NCBI GenBank assembly: GCA_963712955.1
Contig: CAVQKF010000006.1
Location: 1 to 64,000 of the forward strand
Origin: DATFVJ01 sp963712955
Lineage (GTDB): Bacteria; Actinomycetota; Actinomycetes; Streptosporangiales; Streptosporangiaceae
Reading direction: 5' to 3'
DNA: 64,000 bases
In this document: positions 35,359-43,676 of the stretch, piece by piece
How the letters are laid out: every line of letters begins with the position of its first letter
Numbering within the stretch: position 1 is the first letter of the stretch
Translations under genes and position numbers: made by a program
The notes under the pieces: generated by a model
Databases searched by the model: none
What the model was told of the DNA's origin: nothing
The model's input: only the letters and a program-made list of their open reading frames with translations

Positions 35359-35832
35359 GTGCCGACATACGAGTACGCGTGCACCGAGTGCGGCGATCAG
35401 TCCGAGGTCGTGCAGAAGTTCAGCGACGACCCGCTGACCGTATGCGGGCTGTGCGGCGGACGGCTGCGCAAGGTCTTCTCACCCGTCGGCATCGTGTTCA
35501 AGGGTGCGGGCTTCTATCGCACGGACAGCCGCGCGGCGGCGAAGGAGCCCGCGGAGGCGGGCGCCGGCCAGAAGGCGAACGGCTCAGAGGCTGCCACGAA
35601 GACCTCTGGTGACTCGAAGTCCGGTGAAACGCAGGCGGCGGGAGCCAAGGGCGGCGCGTCAGGTAACGGTTCTTCTCCGGGTAGTGGCTCGGGTTCTGGG
35701 AGCGGCGCCTCGTCTGGAAGTGGCTCAACGTCGGGGAGCGGCTCGTCCGGCGGTTCCTCGTCCGGCGGTTCCTCGTCCGGGTCCGGCGGTTCCTCGTCCG
35801 GTGGCAGGTCATCGTCCACCAAGGTGGCGTAG
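35359..35832 (+). CDS. FmdB-type zinc-ribbon protein with Ser/Gly-rich tail
   Basis: The N-terminal 45 residues (VPTYEYACTECGDQSEVVQK, VCGLCGGRLRKVFSPVGIVF) form the FmdB/CxxC zinc ribbon. The last 80 residues are low complexity: repeated SGSG, SGGSSSGG and SGSGG. GTG at 35359 is preceded by GGAGGGAGGG and gives the family start V/MPTYEY; the frame is open to 35332. The serine-rich tail is also known for the mycobacterial gene in the same place next to the cyclo-ligase. Function is unknown; it is probably cytoplasmic and metal-binding. Confidence 0.88.
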   Translation: MPTYEYACTECGDQSEVVQKFSDDPLTVCGLCGGRLRKVFSPVGIVFKGAGFYRTDSRAAAKEPAEAGAGQKANGSEAATKTSGDSKSGETQAAGAKGGASGNGSSPGSGSGSGSGASSGSGSTSGSGSSGGSSSGGSSSGSGGSSSGGRSSSTKVA

Positions 35833-35933
35833 GACGTCGGTGACCGCGGCCTCGATGGCGCAGGATCTCGCGGTCGCGAAGGCCCGTGTGGAGTAGGACG
35901 CGGCGGTAACGCACTCACCAGGCAACGACAAGG

Positions 35934-35977
35934 AGCTTACCCGAAGCTTGTTCGGAGCTTATTCGAGGCTTACTCGG
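35934..35977 (+). repeat. Tandem repeat, 11 bp x 4 (AT-rich)
   Basis: Four units: AGCTTACCCGA, AGCTTGTTCGG, AGCTTATTCGA and GGCTTACTCGG. It lies in the 285-bp gap between the FmdB-type gene and the lipoprotein gene. Units are degenerate, and the array could be a set of binding sites for the downstream gene. Confidence 0.8.
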
Positions 35978-36117
35978 CAACGACGCAGGATCTCCCGAGC
36001 TTCCTCTAATGCTGCGACGCCAGCATCTTCCAAGTTGCCGTAACGGGTCGAGCCCGTAGCGTCGCGCTGGCCCGATGCCATTGCGTGCGAAGCGGCGCTC
36101 TGGAGACAGGAGTAAGC

Positions 36118-36726
36118 ATGTTCAGGTACCTGCACCGCTCGCGCACTCGCGCAGGCCATCCCGGCCGCTTCGTTTCCCTCGTGGCTCCCGTGGCCCTGGG
36201 ATGCGGTATCGCGACACTCACGGCGGGTTGCGGCCTGATCGGCTCGTCCAATGCCTCCGCGCCGAGCGCGAGCTCGGCGAGTTCAGGGCGCACCGCCTAC
36301 CTGAACTGTCTGCGCCAGCACGGCGTGAACCTGCCCACCGCCCGGCCCACACCGGGATCTGGCGGTTTCGGCGGAGGCGGTTTCGGCGGTGGCGGCAACA
36401 GCGCCTTCGGGCAGGCGCGGCAGGCGTGCGCGTCACTGCGTCCAAGCGGCGGTTTCGGCGGTGGCGGTTTCGGCGGTGGTTTCGGCGGTGGCGCTTTCGC
36501 GTCAGCAATCGAGGCGTTCCGCAGTTGCATGTCCTCCCATGGGGTGACCATCCCCACCACCCGGCCTACCGCGCCGCCGACGTCCGCGCCGCCCACGTCC
36601 GCGCCGTCGGGCGCGGACCGCTTCCTGAACGGGCTCGACCCGACCAACCCGAAGGTGGCCGCCGCGCTGAGCGCCTGTCAGTCCAAGCTCCCGTCGCTGC
36701 AGTCTGGCGCTAATCAGACGCAGTGA
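36118..36726 (+). CDS. Putative lipoprotein with duplicated Cys-pair module
   Basis: A 202-residue secreted lipoprotein. The signal peptide ends with the lipobox LTAGCGL (Cys near residue 38). The mature part contains two similar modules: TAYLNCLRQHGVNLPT ... QARQACASLRPS, and EAFRSCMSSHGVTIPT ... AALSACQSKLPS. Each has one Cys before HGV and one later, suggesting a disulfide per module. A GGFGGGGFGGG linker follows the first HGV segment and another follows its second Cys. The Cys...HGV..P motif is common in actinobacterial lipoproteins of unknown function. It is monocistronic, downstream of an 11-bp repeat array. Role unknown, possibly envelope binding. Confidence 0.75.
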   Translation: MFRYLHRSRTRAGHPGRFVSLVAPVALGCGIATLTAGCGLIGSSNASAPSASSASSGRTAYLNCLRQHGVNLPTARPTPGSGGFGGGGFGGGGNSAFGQARQACASLRPSGGFGGGGFGGGFGGGAFASAIEAFRSCMSSHGVTIPTTRPTAPPTSAPPTSAPSGADRFLNGLDPTNPKVAAALSACQSKLPSLQSGANQTQ

Positions 36727-36900
36727 ACTCCGGGCAAGAAGTCGGCGTCATCGGCGGCTCTGGGCAGCATGAGCTTCTCCACGGCGCTGAGGAGGTGCGG
36801 CCTCAGACGCCGTCCGGGGCGCCGAGCGATTCCGTGGTCATCGGTGAGATCGCTGGCCGGAGGCGGCGTTCCTGCCCAGGCACGGCCTACGGAACTGCCA

Positions 36901-37037
36901 TTGCCCCAGCGCGCTCGACGGTTGCCCCAGCGCGTTCGACGGCTGCCCTAGCGCACTCGACGGCTGCCCAGCGCACTCGAGCGGACGCACTGGCCCAAAC
37001 CCGTGTTCGCCGTGGCCAAATGTTCGCCGTGGCCAAA
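36901..37037 (+). repeat. Tandem repeats: 21 bp x 4 and 17 bp x 2
   Basis: From 36901 there are four units like TTGCCCCAGCGCGCTCGACG (21-bp period, the last one base short). From 37004 two perfect copies of TGTTCGCCGTGGCCAAA follow. Both lie in the 434-bp gap between the lipoprotein gene and tRNA-Arg, where no credible gene is seen. Confidence 0.9.
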
Positions 37038-37160
37038 ACCACCGGCGCGGCCGGAAATCCGCCTGGGAACTCGCCGTGGCCGGCAGCGGCCTGTGCCGGC
37101 GTACTGCAGTGCAGCGAGAGTGCCACGTCCGGCCCCGCCGGGTAGGCTGTCCACCGGCCG

Positions 37161-37233
37161 GCCCCGATAGCTCAGTGGATAGAGCGAGTGCCTCCTAAGC
37201 ACTAGGCCGCAGGTTCGAATCCTGCTCGGGGCG
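37161..37233 (+). tRNA. tRNA-Arg (anticodon CCT)
   Basis: A 73-nt cloverleaf. Acceptor GCCCCGA pairs with TCGGGGC, the D arm is GCTCAGTGGATAGAGC, the anticodon arm AGTGC-CTCCTAA-GCACT and the T arm GCAGG-TTCGAAT-CCTGC. Discriminator G, no encoded CCA. It reads AGG codons. A mobile unit begins about 10 bp after its 3' end. Confidence 0.96.
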
Positions 37234-37421
37234 CTATGTGGTCTTCACGTTTTAGTGGGGACCATGTTCACGTTTGGATCTCATGTTCCGCGTGGGCAGC
37301 CGCTGTGGGCGGTTTCCGGGTCGCGGCGTGCCTGGCGGGCGCGTTCTGGGCAGGGCTGGCTGGTTTGGGGTGCCTGGGGTCGGGGGTCGGGCTGGTCAGC
37401 GTGCGGGGTTCGCCGGCAAGG

Positions 37422-38924
37422 TCATGGTGGCGTGCCCGCGGTGGCCAGGTCGGTGATGGTCTTGCGGCGCCGGCGGCGGGTCCGGGGTGGCAGGCCGGCG
37501 GCGGCGCGGCGGGCGTTGTCGTCCTGGCGGGCGTCCCAGGCGGTGAGGATGCGCTGGTTGCGGACGGCCATCAGGCAGGCGAGCCAGAGCATGAGCGGTG
37601 CCAGGCCCATGAGCCGGCACCAGCCGCGGGCGATGTTGTTGCTGGCGGGGTCCTTGGCGGTGGCGAAGGTCCGTTCGGCGCCGGTGCGCCGGGCATACGA
37701 GCGCCGGTGAGTCGCCGAGGGGTAGTCGTGCTTCTGGCGGGTCTTGGCGGCCACGTCCGGGGGAACGGTGAGGGTCTGCTGGGCGCAGCAGTCCGGCGGG
37801 TGCTCCGGCGGGGTGAGGATCTCCGGCCGCTGCCGGTCCAGGGTCATGGATGCCGGGCGCAGCGGGCAGCGGATCTTGCCCATGACGGCGGGGCACATGA
37901 CCCGGTGGTAGCTGTCGGCGTCGTCGGCGGTGATCTTCCCGAGCTTGTACCGGGCGAGCTCGGCGGCCTGGGTGTCGTGCGCGGCGGTTTCGGCCGGGGT
38001 GGCGTCGCGGGCCAGCGGGCCCAGTTCCAGCAGCAGCCGGGGGGTGGCCGGGCAGTACAGGTTGCCGTTGGCGATGATGGCGCCCTCGTGGGTGCCGCGG
38101 GGTCCGCGGTCGGATGGGTGCAGGTCCTGGACCAGCTGTGCCCCGGCCTGGCGGAGCGGGGTGGCCCAGCCCTCGGCGTCGCGGTGGGCGTAGCCGGAAT
38201 CGGCCAGGATGTCGCCGAGCGGGATGCCGTCTTCGGGCATCCGGGTCAGCACCGGGACCAGGGCGCGGGCCGGGTCGGCATGGCAGGAGGAAACGGTCAT
38301 CCGGCGGGCCAGCTCGGGGACGGCCGGGCGGTGCTCCTCGCGCATCATGGTCGCGGCCGACAGGTAGTAGCCGAAGAACAGCTCGCTGTCTTGGCCGGGG
38401 CCGCCGCCGCTGCGGTGCCCCCAGGAGGCTTCCGGGTCAGCGCAGTCGCTGGTCCCATGTGGCGGCGGCCGGGAGAAGGTTTCCACGTCGGTCCAGTCCA
38501 CCGCCAGCGCGCTGCTGGCCTGCTTGTATTCGCCGGGGATGCTGGCCTCCAGCAGGTCGTCGCAGATCGCCGCGAGGATCTTCGAGGGGGTCCCGTCGGG
38601 GGCGTCTTTGGCCAGGGCACTGGCGGCCAGGCCGAAGGTGCGCTCGGTCTGCCGGTAGGTGAGCAGGTGCGGGCAGGCCGTCCAGTTTTCGGTCACGCCG
38701 AGCCGCACCTGGTCCGGCTCGGGCAGGGCGATAAGCGCGTCGCGGACCCGGGTCAGGTGCGCGGGCCGCTGACCGGCCAGCACCAGCAGCATCCCGGCGA
38801 GCAGGGTGCGGACGCGCAGCTGGCGGTGGCGCACCCCGACCGGCAGCATGGCCTCGATCCGCGGCGCGACGCCGGAGTTGTCGATGATTACCTCCAGCCG
38901 CGCCAGTGCCGCGGGGGCGCTCAC
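37422..38924 (-). CDS. DDE transposase
   Basis: A 500-residue transposase. Candidate catalytic residues are Asp in SALAVDWTDVETFSR, Asp in GDILADSGYAHRDAEG and Glu in RRTGAERTFATAKDPASNN. The C-terminus is very basic (RTRRRRRKTITDL). The frame is intact. Family placement is uncertain; it resembles large transposases annotated only as IS1182/IS4-like. Its ATG overlaps the stop of the integrase-like gene (ATGA at 38924-38921), so the two are co-translated, which suggests one mobile unit using both proteins. Confidence 0.8.
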   Translation of the reverse strand: MSAPAALARLEVIIDNSGVAPRIEAMLPVGVRHRQLRVRTLLAGMLLVLAGQRPAHLTRVRDALIALPEPDQVRLGVTENWTACPHLLTYRQTERTFGLAASALAKDAPDGTPSKILAAICDDLLEASIPGEYKQASSALAVDWTDVETFSRPPPHGTSDCADPEASWGHRSGGGPGQDSELFFGYYLSAATMMREEHRPAVPELARRMTVSSCHADPARALVPVLTRMPEDGIPLGDILADSGYAHRDAEGWATPLRQAGAQLVQDLHPSDRGPRGTHEGAIIANGNLYCPATPRLLLELGPLARDATPAETAAHDTQAAELARYKLGKITADDADSYHRVMCPAVMGKIRCPLRPASMTLDRQRPEILTPPEHPPDCCAQQTLTVPPDVAAKTRQKHDYPSATHRRSYARRTGAERTFATAKDPASNNIARGWCRLMGLAPLMLWLACLMAVRNQRILTAWDARQDDNARRAAAGLPPRTRRRRRKTITDLATAGTPP

Positions 38925-39814
38925 CGCGCCGCTCCGAGCAGCCGGACCGCGGTGGCCTCATCGGCCGGGTCGAGGGCGGCGAGCAGGTCGCCGAGCCGCT
39001 GGGAGCAGCAGATCCCGGCGGCGTGCATGAACGTGGCCAGGCCGAGCAGCTGCGCGCAGTCATGCAGCCAGGTCATCCGCAGCCGGGGGACCTCCAGCCG
39101 GGGCAGCCCGGTCCCGCCGGACAGCGACCGGGTCAGCGGCGTGGTGATGTTCTTGCGCGCCGGGTCGGTCCCGCCGGTGACCAGCCCGGACCCGGCGAAC
39201 GCCGCCACCGCCAGCAGTCGCTCGTGATACCGGGCCAGCACCGGCACCGTCCGCGGCCTGCGGCCGCGGACCTCGACGATCAGCCCGCCCGACCGGCAGA
39301 TCACGTCGCTGCCGCGGACGGAGCGCAGGTCCGCCCCGGCCAGCCCGGCGCCGGCGCCCAGGCAGACCAGCCCGGCCGCGCGCATCCGCCGCGAGGCCGT
39401 CGGCTGGGCATCGGCCAGCGCCAGGTACCCGGCGATCTCCGCCGGGCTGTAGGGGGCCTTGGCCCGCTCCCGGGGCAGCGGCGTATCCACGGGCGCCAGC
39501 GCCGGGACCACGCGGCGGGCGATGAACCGCAGGTTGGTCCGCAGCGTCCGGCGCGCCGGGCCGGACAGGCCCGGCGCGGACCCGGCGAACCGCTCGATCA
39601 CCGACGGGTGCAGCAGCACCTCCGGGACGGGGTCCAGCCCGAGCGGGACCGCGTAGGCCGCCAGCCGGGCCGCCGCCCACAGCAGCGCGTTCGCCCGCGC
39701 CCGGGTGGGCGGCGCCGCCGCGCCCGCCACCTGCCGGGCAAAGCACGCCGCCCGCGGCGGCACCGACACCGGCTGCCAGCCCGCCACGTACCCGGCCACA
39801 TCAGCGGCGGCCAT
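38921..39814 (-). CDS. Integrase-like protein of the mobile unit
   Basis: About 297 residues. The layout (helical N-terminus, then YSPAEIAGYLALADAQPTAS, GLVCLGAGAGLAGADLRSVR, LIVEVRGRRPRTVPVLARYH) follows the tyrosine recombinase fold. The usual His-x-x-Arg box is replaced by LEVPRLRMTWLHDCAQLLG and no clear nucleophile Tyr is seen. It may therefore be a DNA-binding relative instead of an active recombinase. ATG at 39814 is chosen; the frame extends to 39901 but would overlap the divergent gene. The 60-bp divergent gap contains TATACT-like sequence. Confidence 0.7.
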   Translation of the reverse strand: MAAADVAGYVAGWQPVSVPPRAACFARQVAGAAAPPTRARANALLWAAARLAAYAVPLGLDPVPEVLLHPSVIERFAGSAPGLSGPARRTLRTNLRFIARRVVPALAPVDTPLPRERAKAPYSPAEIAGYLALADAQPTASRRMRAAGLVCLGAGAGLAGADLRSVRGSDVICRSGGLIVEVRGRRPRTVPVLARYHERLLAVAAFAGSGLVTGGTDPARKNITTPLTRSLSGGTGLPRLEVPRLRMTWLHDCAQLLGLATFMHAAGICCSQRLGDLLAALDPADEATAVRLLGAAR

Positions 39815-39873
39815 GCAATACTTATACTGAACGAAGGGCGTGAGATGGGGGACCCGGCTGCGACAATGACGGC

Positions 39874-40209
39874 GTGTCGCCCACCCCGGCCCAGCAGGCA
39901 CAGGCGGCCCGCATCGCGGCCGACCTTGCCGCCGTCGGCTTCGCGCTCCCCGGCACAGTCACCGAGCGCATGACCCGCTGCGGCCACGCCGGCTGCCGCT
40001 GCCACGCCGACCCGCCCCAGCTGCACGGCCCCTACCACCAGTGGACTCGCAAGATCGCCGGCAAGACCGTCACCCGCATCCTGACCGACGACCAGCTCGC
40101 CGACTACCAGCCCTGGTTCGACAACCAGCGCAGGCTGCGCGCCCTGGTCGCCGAGCTGGAAACCCTCAGCCAGCAAATAGCCAACGCCGACCCCCGATGG
40201 CAGCGCTGA
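39874..40209 (+). CDS. DUF6788-type small protein
   Basis: A 111-residue protein: RIAADLAAVGFALPGTVTER, then a Cys-rich centre MTRCGHAGCRCHADPPQLHG, then YHQWTRKIAGKTVTRILTDD and a helical coiled-coil-like end LRALVAELETLSQQIA. This matches the small DUF6788-like proteins found next to actinobacterial transposases. The Cys/His set (C, H, C, C, H) probably binds zinc. GTG start. It is divergent from the integrase-transposase pair and likely an accessory DNA-binding factor. Confidence 0.75.
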   Translation: MSPTPAQQAQAARIAADLAAVGFALPGTVTERMTRCGHAGCRCHADPPQLHGPYHQWTRKIAGKTVTRILTDDQLADYQPWFDNQRRLRALVAELETLSQQIANADPRWQR

Positions 40210-40411
40210 ACCGGCCGGCACCGGTGTGGGCTCCCCGCGCTTAACCTGTGGGTGATCAGCCGATCAGCCCGCAAACGACCAGATCAGCCCCAAACGTGAA
40301 GTCCTCGCTATCTGCGGATATGTGATTTCTAGGGTCTGCACTGCGTTGCCAGAACGAGTGCCTGTAGGTGTCGTTCGGGCCCTGTAGACCGCAGCCCTTG
40401 AGGTTCCCGTG

Positions 40412-41051
40412 CCCGCAGTGCCCCTCAATGACTTGATCAGATCCTGGTTAATCGATCTTCGTGGCCGGAACCTGTCCGCCGACGGTCACCACCTACGGCA
40501 ACGCCGCGTGGCGGCTGGAGAAGGCGCTACCCGAGCGTTGCCGCAAGAATGCGGCCGAGATCACCCGTGACGACCTGCGGGACTACTTCGCCCAGATCGC
40601 GCAGACGCGCACGCCCGGGGGCGTGAGCGTCGATTGGCGTGCCCTGCGACAGTTCTTCAAGTGGGCGGATGAGGTAGAGGAAGAGATCACGCCCAACCCG
40701 ATGGCGAAGATGCGCCCGCCGGTTGTTCCTGAGCCGGAAACACGGGTGCTCCGTCCAGAAGAAATCAAGGCGCTGCGTAAGACGTGCGAGGGCCGCGACT
40801 TCATGGCACGCCGTGATCTGGCCATCGTAAGCCTGTTTCTCGATACCGGGATGCGCCGTGCCGAGCTGGCCGGCCTTGAGACCGAGCACGTCGACATCGA
40901 GCTACGCGAGGCATATGTCATGGGCAAGGGCAGGCGCGCGTGCATCGTGCCGTTCGGCCACCAGACCGCACGAGCACTGGACAGATACGAGCGTGTTCGC
41001 AAGTCCCACAAGTGGGCCGACCTGCCAGGCTACTGGCTAACAGAGCATTGA
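40412..41051 (+). pseudogene. Truncated, frameshifted tyrosine integrase
   Basis: Frame 2 encodes PLNDLIRSWLIDLRGRNLS (N-terminal SAM-like domain). Near 40485 the reading moves to frame 3 and continues TVTTYGNAAWRLEKALPERC to the catalytic Arg region SLFLDTGMRRAELAGLETEH and MGKGRRACIVPFGHQTARAL, then stops at 41049. Remains of the next part (LTYSNGSAMVF) appear in another frame after the stop. The His-x-x-Arg, His and Tyr residues are gone. It marks the left side of an AT-richer acquired segment. Confidence 0.85.
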
Positions 41052-41166
41052 CGTATTCGAACGGGTCAGCGATGGTCTTCATATTCCGGGTGATATGCTG
41101 GGGATCAGTCGCCGCCCATGGGAGGAGTCAGGCGATATCACCGCTCTCCCGGAGGATCACAAGTCT

Positions 41167-42306
41167 GTGAGTCGCCAACGTGACTGGATACGCACACGTC
41201 AGCTACTCAATCGGAACCGCGCGAAGCTGACCCAGATTGCGCTAGACCTTTATCCACATTCGGTACGCATTGGCCGCACGGGTTTCCTCATGCAGAGCAA
41301 TTGGAGGCTGGACAGTCCGCTCGACCTCAGCTCGGTCGATATCGAACTGGTCCATCCGCCAATGCCTATCGTGACAGGCCACCATGCCGAGACACTTCCG
41401 CTGCGGCCGCTCATCTCTCCGGGGAAGCATTACGATATCTACCACCGTGCTATGCGTGACCTCGACAGGCCACGTCTGTTTGAGAACCGAATCTGCTACC
41501 GGCTTCTTGATGCGCAATGCTCCGAGAATCGAGGGCGGCTGGCCCTGGGATACATGCGATATTTCGACATGATCGACGTGGGCGAGGCACTGGCCCATGA
41601 ACTAGCCCTTGCGGCGATCGATGAAAAAGACGGGGTCAGGGAGAACGGTTTTCTTTGGGATAAGCTACCGTTCCGCAAGCTGATTCCCGATCCGTTCGAT
41701 CTGCGAACGTATCCGCTGCTACTCTCGATTAGTACGCTGACAATCCGCCGTAGTCGTGCAGGCGCGACCTTCGTGCTATTGAGAAGGGGAACCGGTCAGG
41801 TCGCAATCGCGGGCGGAATGCTTAGCGTGATGCCTACGGGCGTCTTCCAGCCAGCGTCGATTATGCCCACACACGACTCACCAGATTTCGACATGTGGCA
41901 CAATATGATGCGTGAATACAGCGAAGAGTTCCTAGGCAACCCCGAGCACGACGGCGACGGCGACCCGATCGACTACACCCGTCATGAGCCGTTCCGCTCA
42001 CTTGACGCGGCACGCGACGCAGGCAAGATCCGTGTTCTGTGCCTTGGCGTCGGCATGGACGCGCTGAACTTTGTTAACGACGTCCTAACGGTCGCAGTCT
42101 TCGATGCCGACGTCTTTGACGACATCTTCGACGGCCTGGTCGAGTCGAACGAGGAGGGGACTGTCACGAGCAAGGGCCAGAACGGCGAGCAGTTCAACTT
42201 CGACAGCGCAACAATCGACCGCCTGCTGAACACGGAGTCCATGGCCCCAAGCGGCGCCGCCTGCCTCTCGCTAGCCTGGCAACACCAGGAATCGATATTG
42301 GGTTGA
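41167..42306 (+). CDS. Nudix-like protein related to actinobacterial regulators
   Basis: A 379-residue cytoplasmic protein. The C-terminal half has a divergent Nudix-like pattern: IAGGMLSVMPTGVFQPASIM, a spacer, then FDMWHNMMREYSEEFLG, which matches the REUxEExG part of the Nudix box. FLGNPEHDGDGDPIDY and VLCLGVGMDALNFVNDVLTV follow. Homologues I recall are regulators with an N-terminal helix-turn-helix; here the N-terminus (DWIRTRQLLNRNRAKLTQIA) is only helical. GTG at 41167 with GGAGGAT upstream is chosen; the frame is open to 41095. GC content is lower than in surrounding genes, a sign of recent transfer. Hydrolase activity is unproven. Confidence 0.68.
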   Translation: MSRQRDWIRTRQLLNRNRAKLTQIALDLYPHSVRIGRTGFLMQSNWRLDSPLDLSSVDIELVHPPMPIVTGHHAETLPLRPLISPGKHYDIYHRAMRDLDRPRLFENRICYRLLDAQCSENRGRLALGYMRYFDMIDVGEALAHELALAAIDEKDGVRENGFLWDKLPFRKLIPDPFDLRTYPLLLSISTLTIRRSRAGATFVLLRRGTGQVAIAGGMLSVMPTGVFQPASIMPTHDSPDFDMWHNMMREYSEEFLGNPEHDGDGDPIDYTRHEPFRSLDAARDAGKIRVLCLGVGMDALNFVNDVLTVAVFDADVFDDIFDGLVESNEEGTVTSKGQNGEQFNFDSATIDRLLNTESMAPSGAACLSLAWQHQESILG

Positions 42307-42328
42307 CTGCGGTCGGGAAGGTGGGACG

Positions 42329-42787
42329 ATGGCTACTTGCTTTGTCGTGATGCCAATTACGACGCCCGAAAGCGACCTGGCAGGTATCTGGCACAGCAGG
42401 TACGCCTACCATAGCTCGGGACAGGATAAAGAACTTTATGGAGAACATTACGTAGTCTTGCGGCAGCAGGCTAACCGGCTTGCCGGACAGAGCTTGCCTC
42501 ATTCCAAAAATTCCCGGATGAAGGTGAATCTGTTCGTCGAGGGTTCGATAGCAACCAGTACATGAATAGAGCAAACGTCGCCACAGGGTTACCATAAGGG
42601 CGCCGCTTACCACGGAACCATGCAGTTGATCATCAATCCGATGGGCCGCGCCATGAGTGGGCGATGACTGGGTTTCGGCAAGAACTTCAAGATCAATACA
42701 GGAGAATGGGAACCTAACCTGGGTGGGCGGCTCTACATCTCGGCGGGTCATGCGCCAGTATCACGACAAGGTGTCATCTCCCGCTCG
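42329..42787 (+). pseudogene. Decayed gene with a GIWHSRY-type C-terminal domain
   Basis: Starts MATCFVVMPITTPES, an opening known from predicted nucleotide-binding proteins, then switches at once to GIWHSRYAYHSSGQDKELYG and EHYVVLRQQANRLAGQS. TGA at 42563-42565 and another near 42665 interrupt one frame that otherwise reads TSPQGYHKGAAYHGTMQLII and LGFGKNFKINTGEW. Both stops stand where homologous sequence should have Trp (TGG to TGA). A later frame change leads to LTWVGGSTSRRVMRQYHDKV. Probably two genes fused by deletion and then decayed. Confidence 0.65.
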
Positions 42788-42789
42788 CG

Positions 42790-43676
42790 TCATTCGGGTC
42801 CAGGTGCCCCCGTGATGACGGCGACAACACGGGTGCCCGGCTTGAAGGATCCGTTCTCGATCAGCGCATAGACTCCATACATCATTTTGGCGACGTACAC
42901 CCATTCAAGGGTCAGGTTGTGCCTGACGCTGAAGTCAGCGATGAATGCTTCAAGCTCAGCAGTTCTCCCAGCGAAGCCACCGAAGTGAAAGCCGTACTCG
43001 ATCCGCCAGTTATCGGAACACGCTCCGAAGGTACGCTTTTGTAGTTCCACCACGTCACGCGTCAAGAACTCGCCACCCTTGAGCGACGAGAAGCCAACCG
43101 CCTGCTGTCCAGCTTCGAGCCCAGCCGCAATCCCGGCCAGCGTGGTACCGGTCCCACACGCACAGCAAATGACGTCGAAGTCGATGTCAATCTCGGCTGG
43201 AATTTCCGCGCAGCCACGCACGGCCAATTCGTTACTTCCACCTTCCGGCAACAAGTAAAACGGGCCAAACTCACGGCCCAAGCCTGCGATGACGTCTGGG
43301 TCAGACTTACGCCGGTATGTCGCTCGGTCCAAATAGCTAAGCCGCATCTCCCGTTTCACCGCGTAAGCGAGCGAAGGGTTGAGCGGCAAATGCTCCTCCC
43401 CGCGGATGATTCCGATTGTCGAGAAACCGCGATAATAACCCGCGGCCGCGGTGGCACGAATATGATTCGAGTACGCCCCACCAAAGGTGAGCAGCGTACG
43501 TTGATCGCTCCGCGCCGCTTCGACAAGGTTGTACTTGAGCTTCCGCCACTTGTTACCCGGTATTTCGGGGTGGATCAGATCGTCTCGCTTGAGCCAAACA
43601 CACTGACACCCTTGTCCCGCAGTCGCTCATCGTCCAAGGGTTCCACGCGGGACGGCACGCGCAAGCTCGATGCCAA
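42790..43676 (-). pseudogene. ACC deaminase / D-cysteine desulfhydrase family, frameshifted
   Basis: PLP-dependent beta-family enzyme. From 43676 the frame encodes VPSRVEPLDDERLRDKGVSV. Near 43598 it shifts and continues LKRDDLIHPEIPGNKWRKLK (PLP Lys in GNKWRKL), TFGGAYSNHIRATAAAGYY, LLPEGGSNELAVRGCAEI and CACGTGTTLAGIAAGLEAG, down to the stop at 42790. The shift is one base lost or two gained at TTTGGCTCAAG. Everything after the shift is intact for about 270 codons, so the damage may be recent. A shorter protein starting at TTG 43389 would lack the PLP lysine. AT-richer than its surroundings. Confidence 0.82.

Larger units (their letters stand above)
37243..40301. mobile_element. Three-gene transposon-like unit beside tRNA-Arg
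   Basis: About 3.06 kb bounded by inverted CTTCACGTTT (37243 on the left; AAACGTGAAG ending at 40301 on the right). A second left copy, TTCACGTTTGG at 37267-37277, matches the right end (CCAAACGTGAA at 40290-40300) better, so the true left end is uncertain. It carries a transposase and an integrase-like protein (minus strand, 4-bp overlap) and a divergent DUF6788-type protein. No clear target duplication was found. The gene trio travels together in actinobacteria to my knowledge, but the element has no name I can assign. Confidence 0.7.

Noticed and set aside
37236..39227. 663-codon plus-strand gene
   Set aside because: It is the mirror of the transposase and integrase-like genes; composition is Gly/Val/Arg-rich without domains.
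42563..42670. TGA read as Trp or selenocysteine
   Set aside because: A further frameshift follows, no selenocysteine-insertion-type structure is evident, and neighbouring genes use TGA as a stop.
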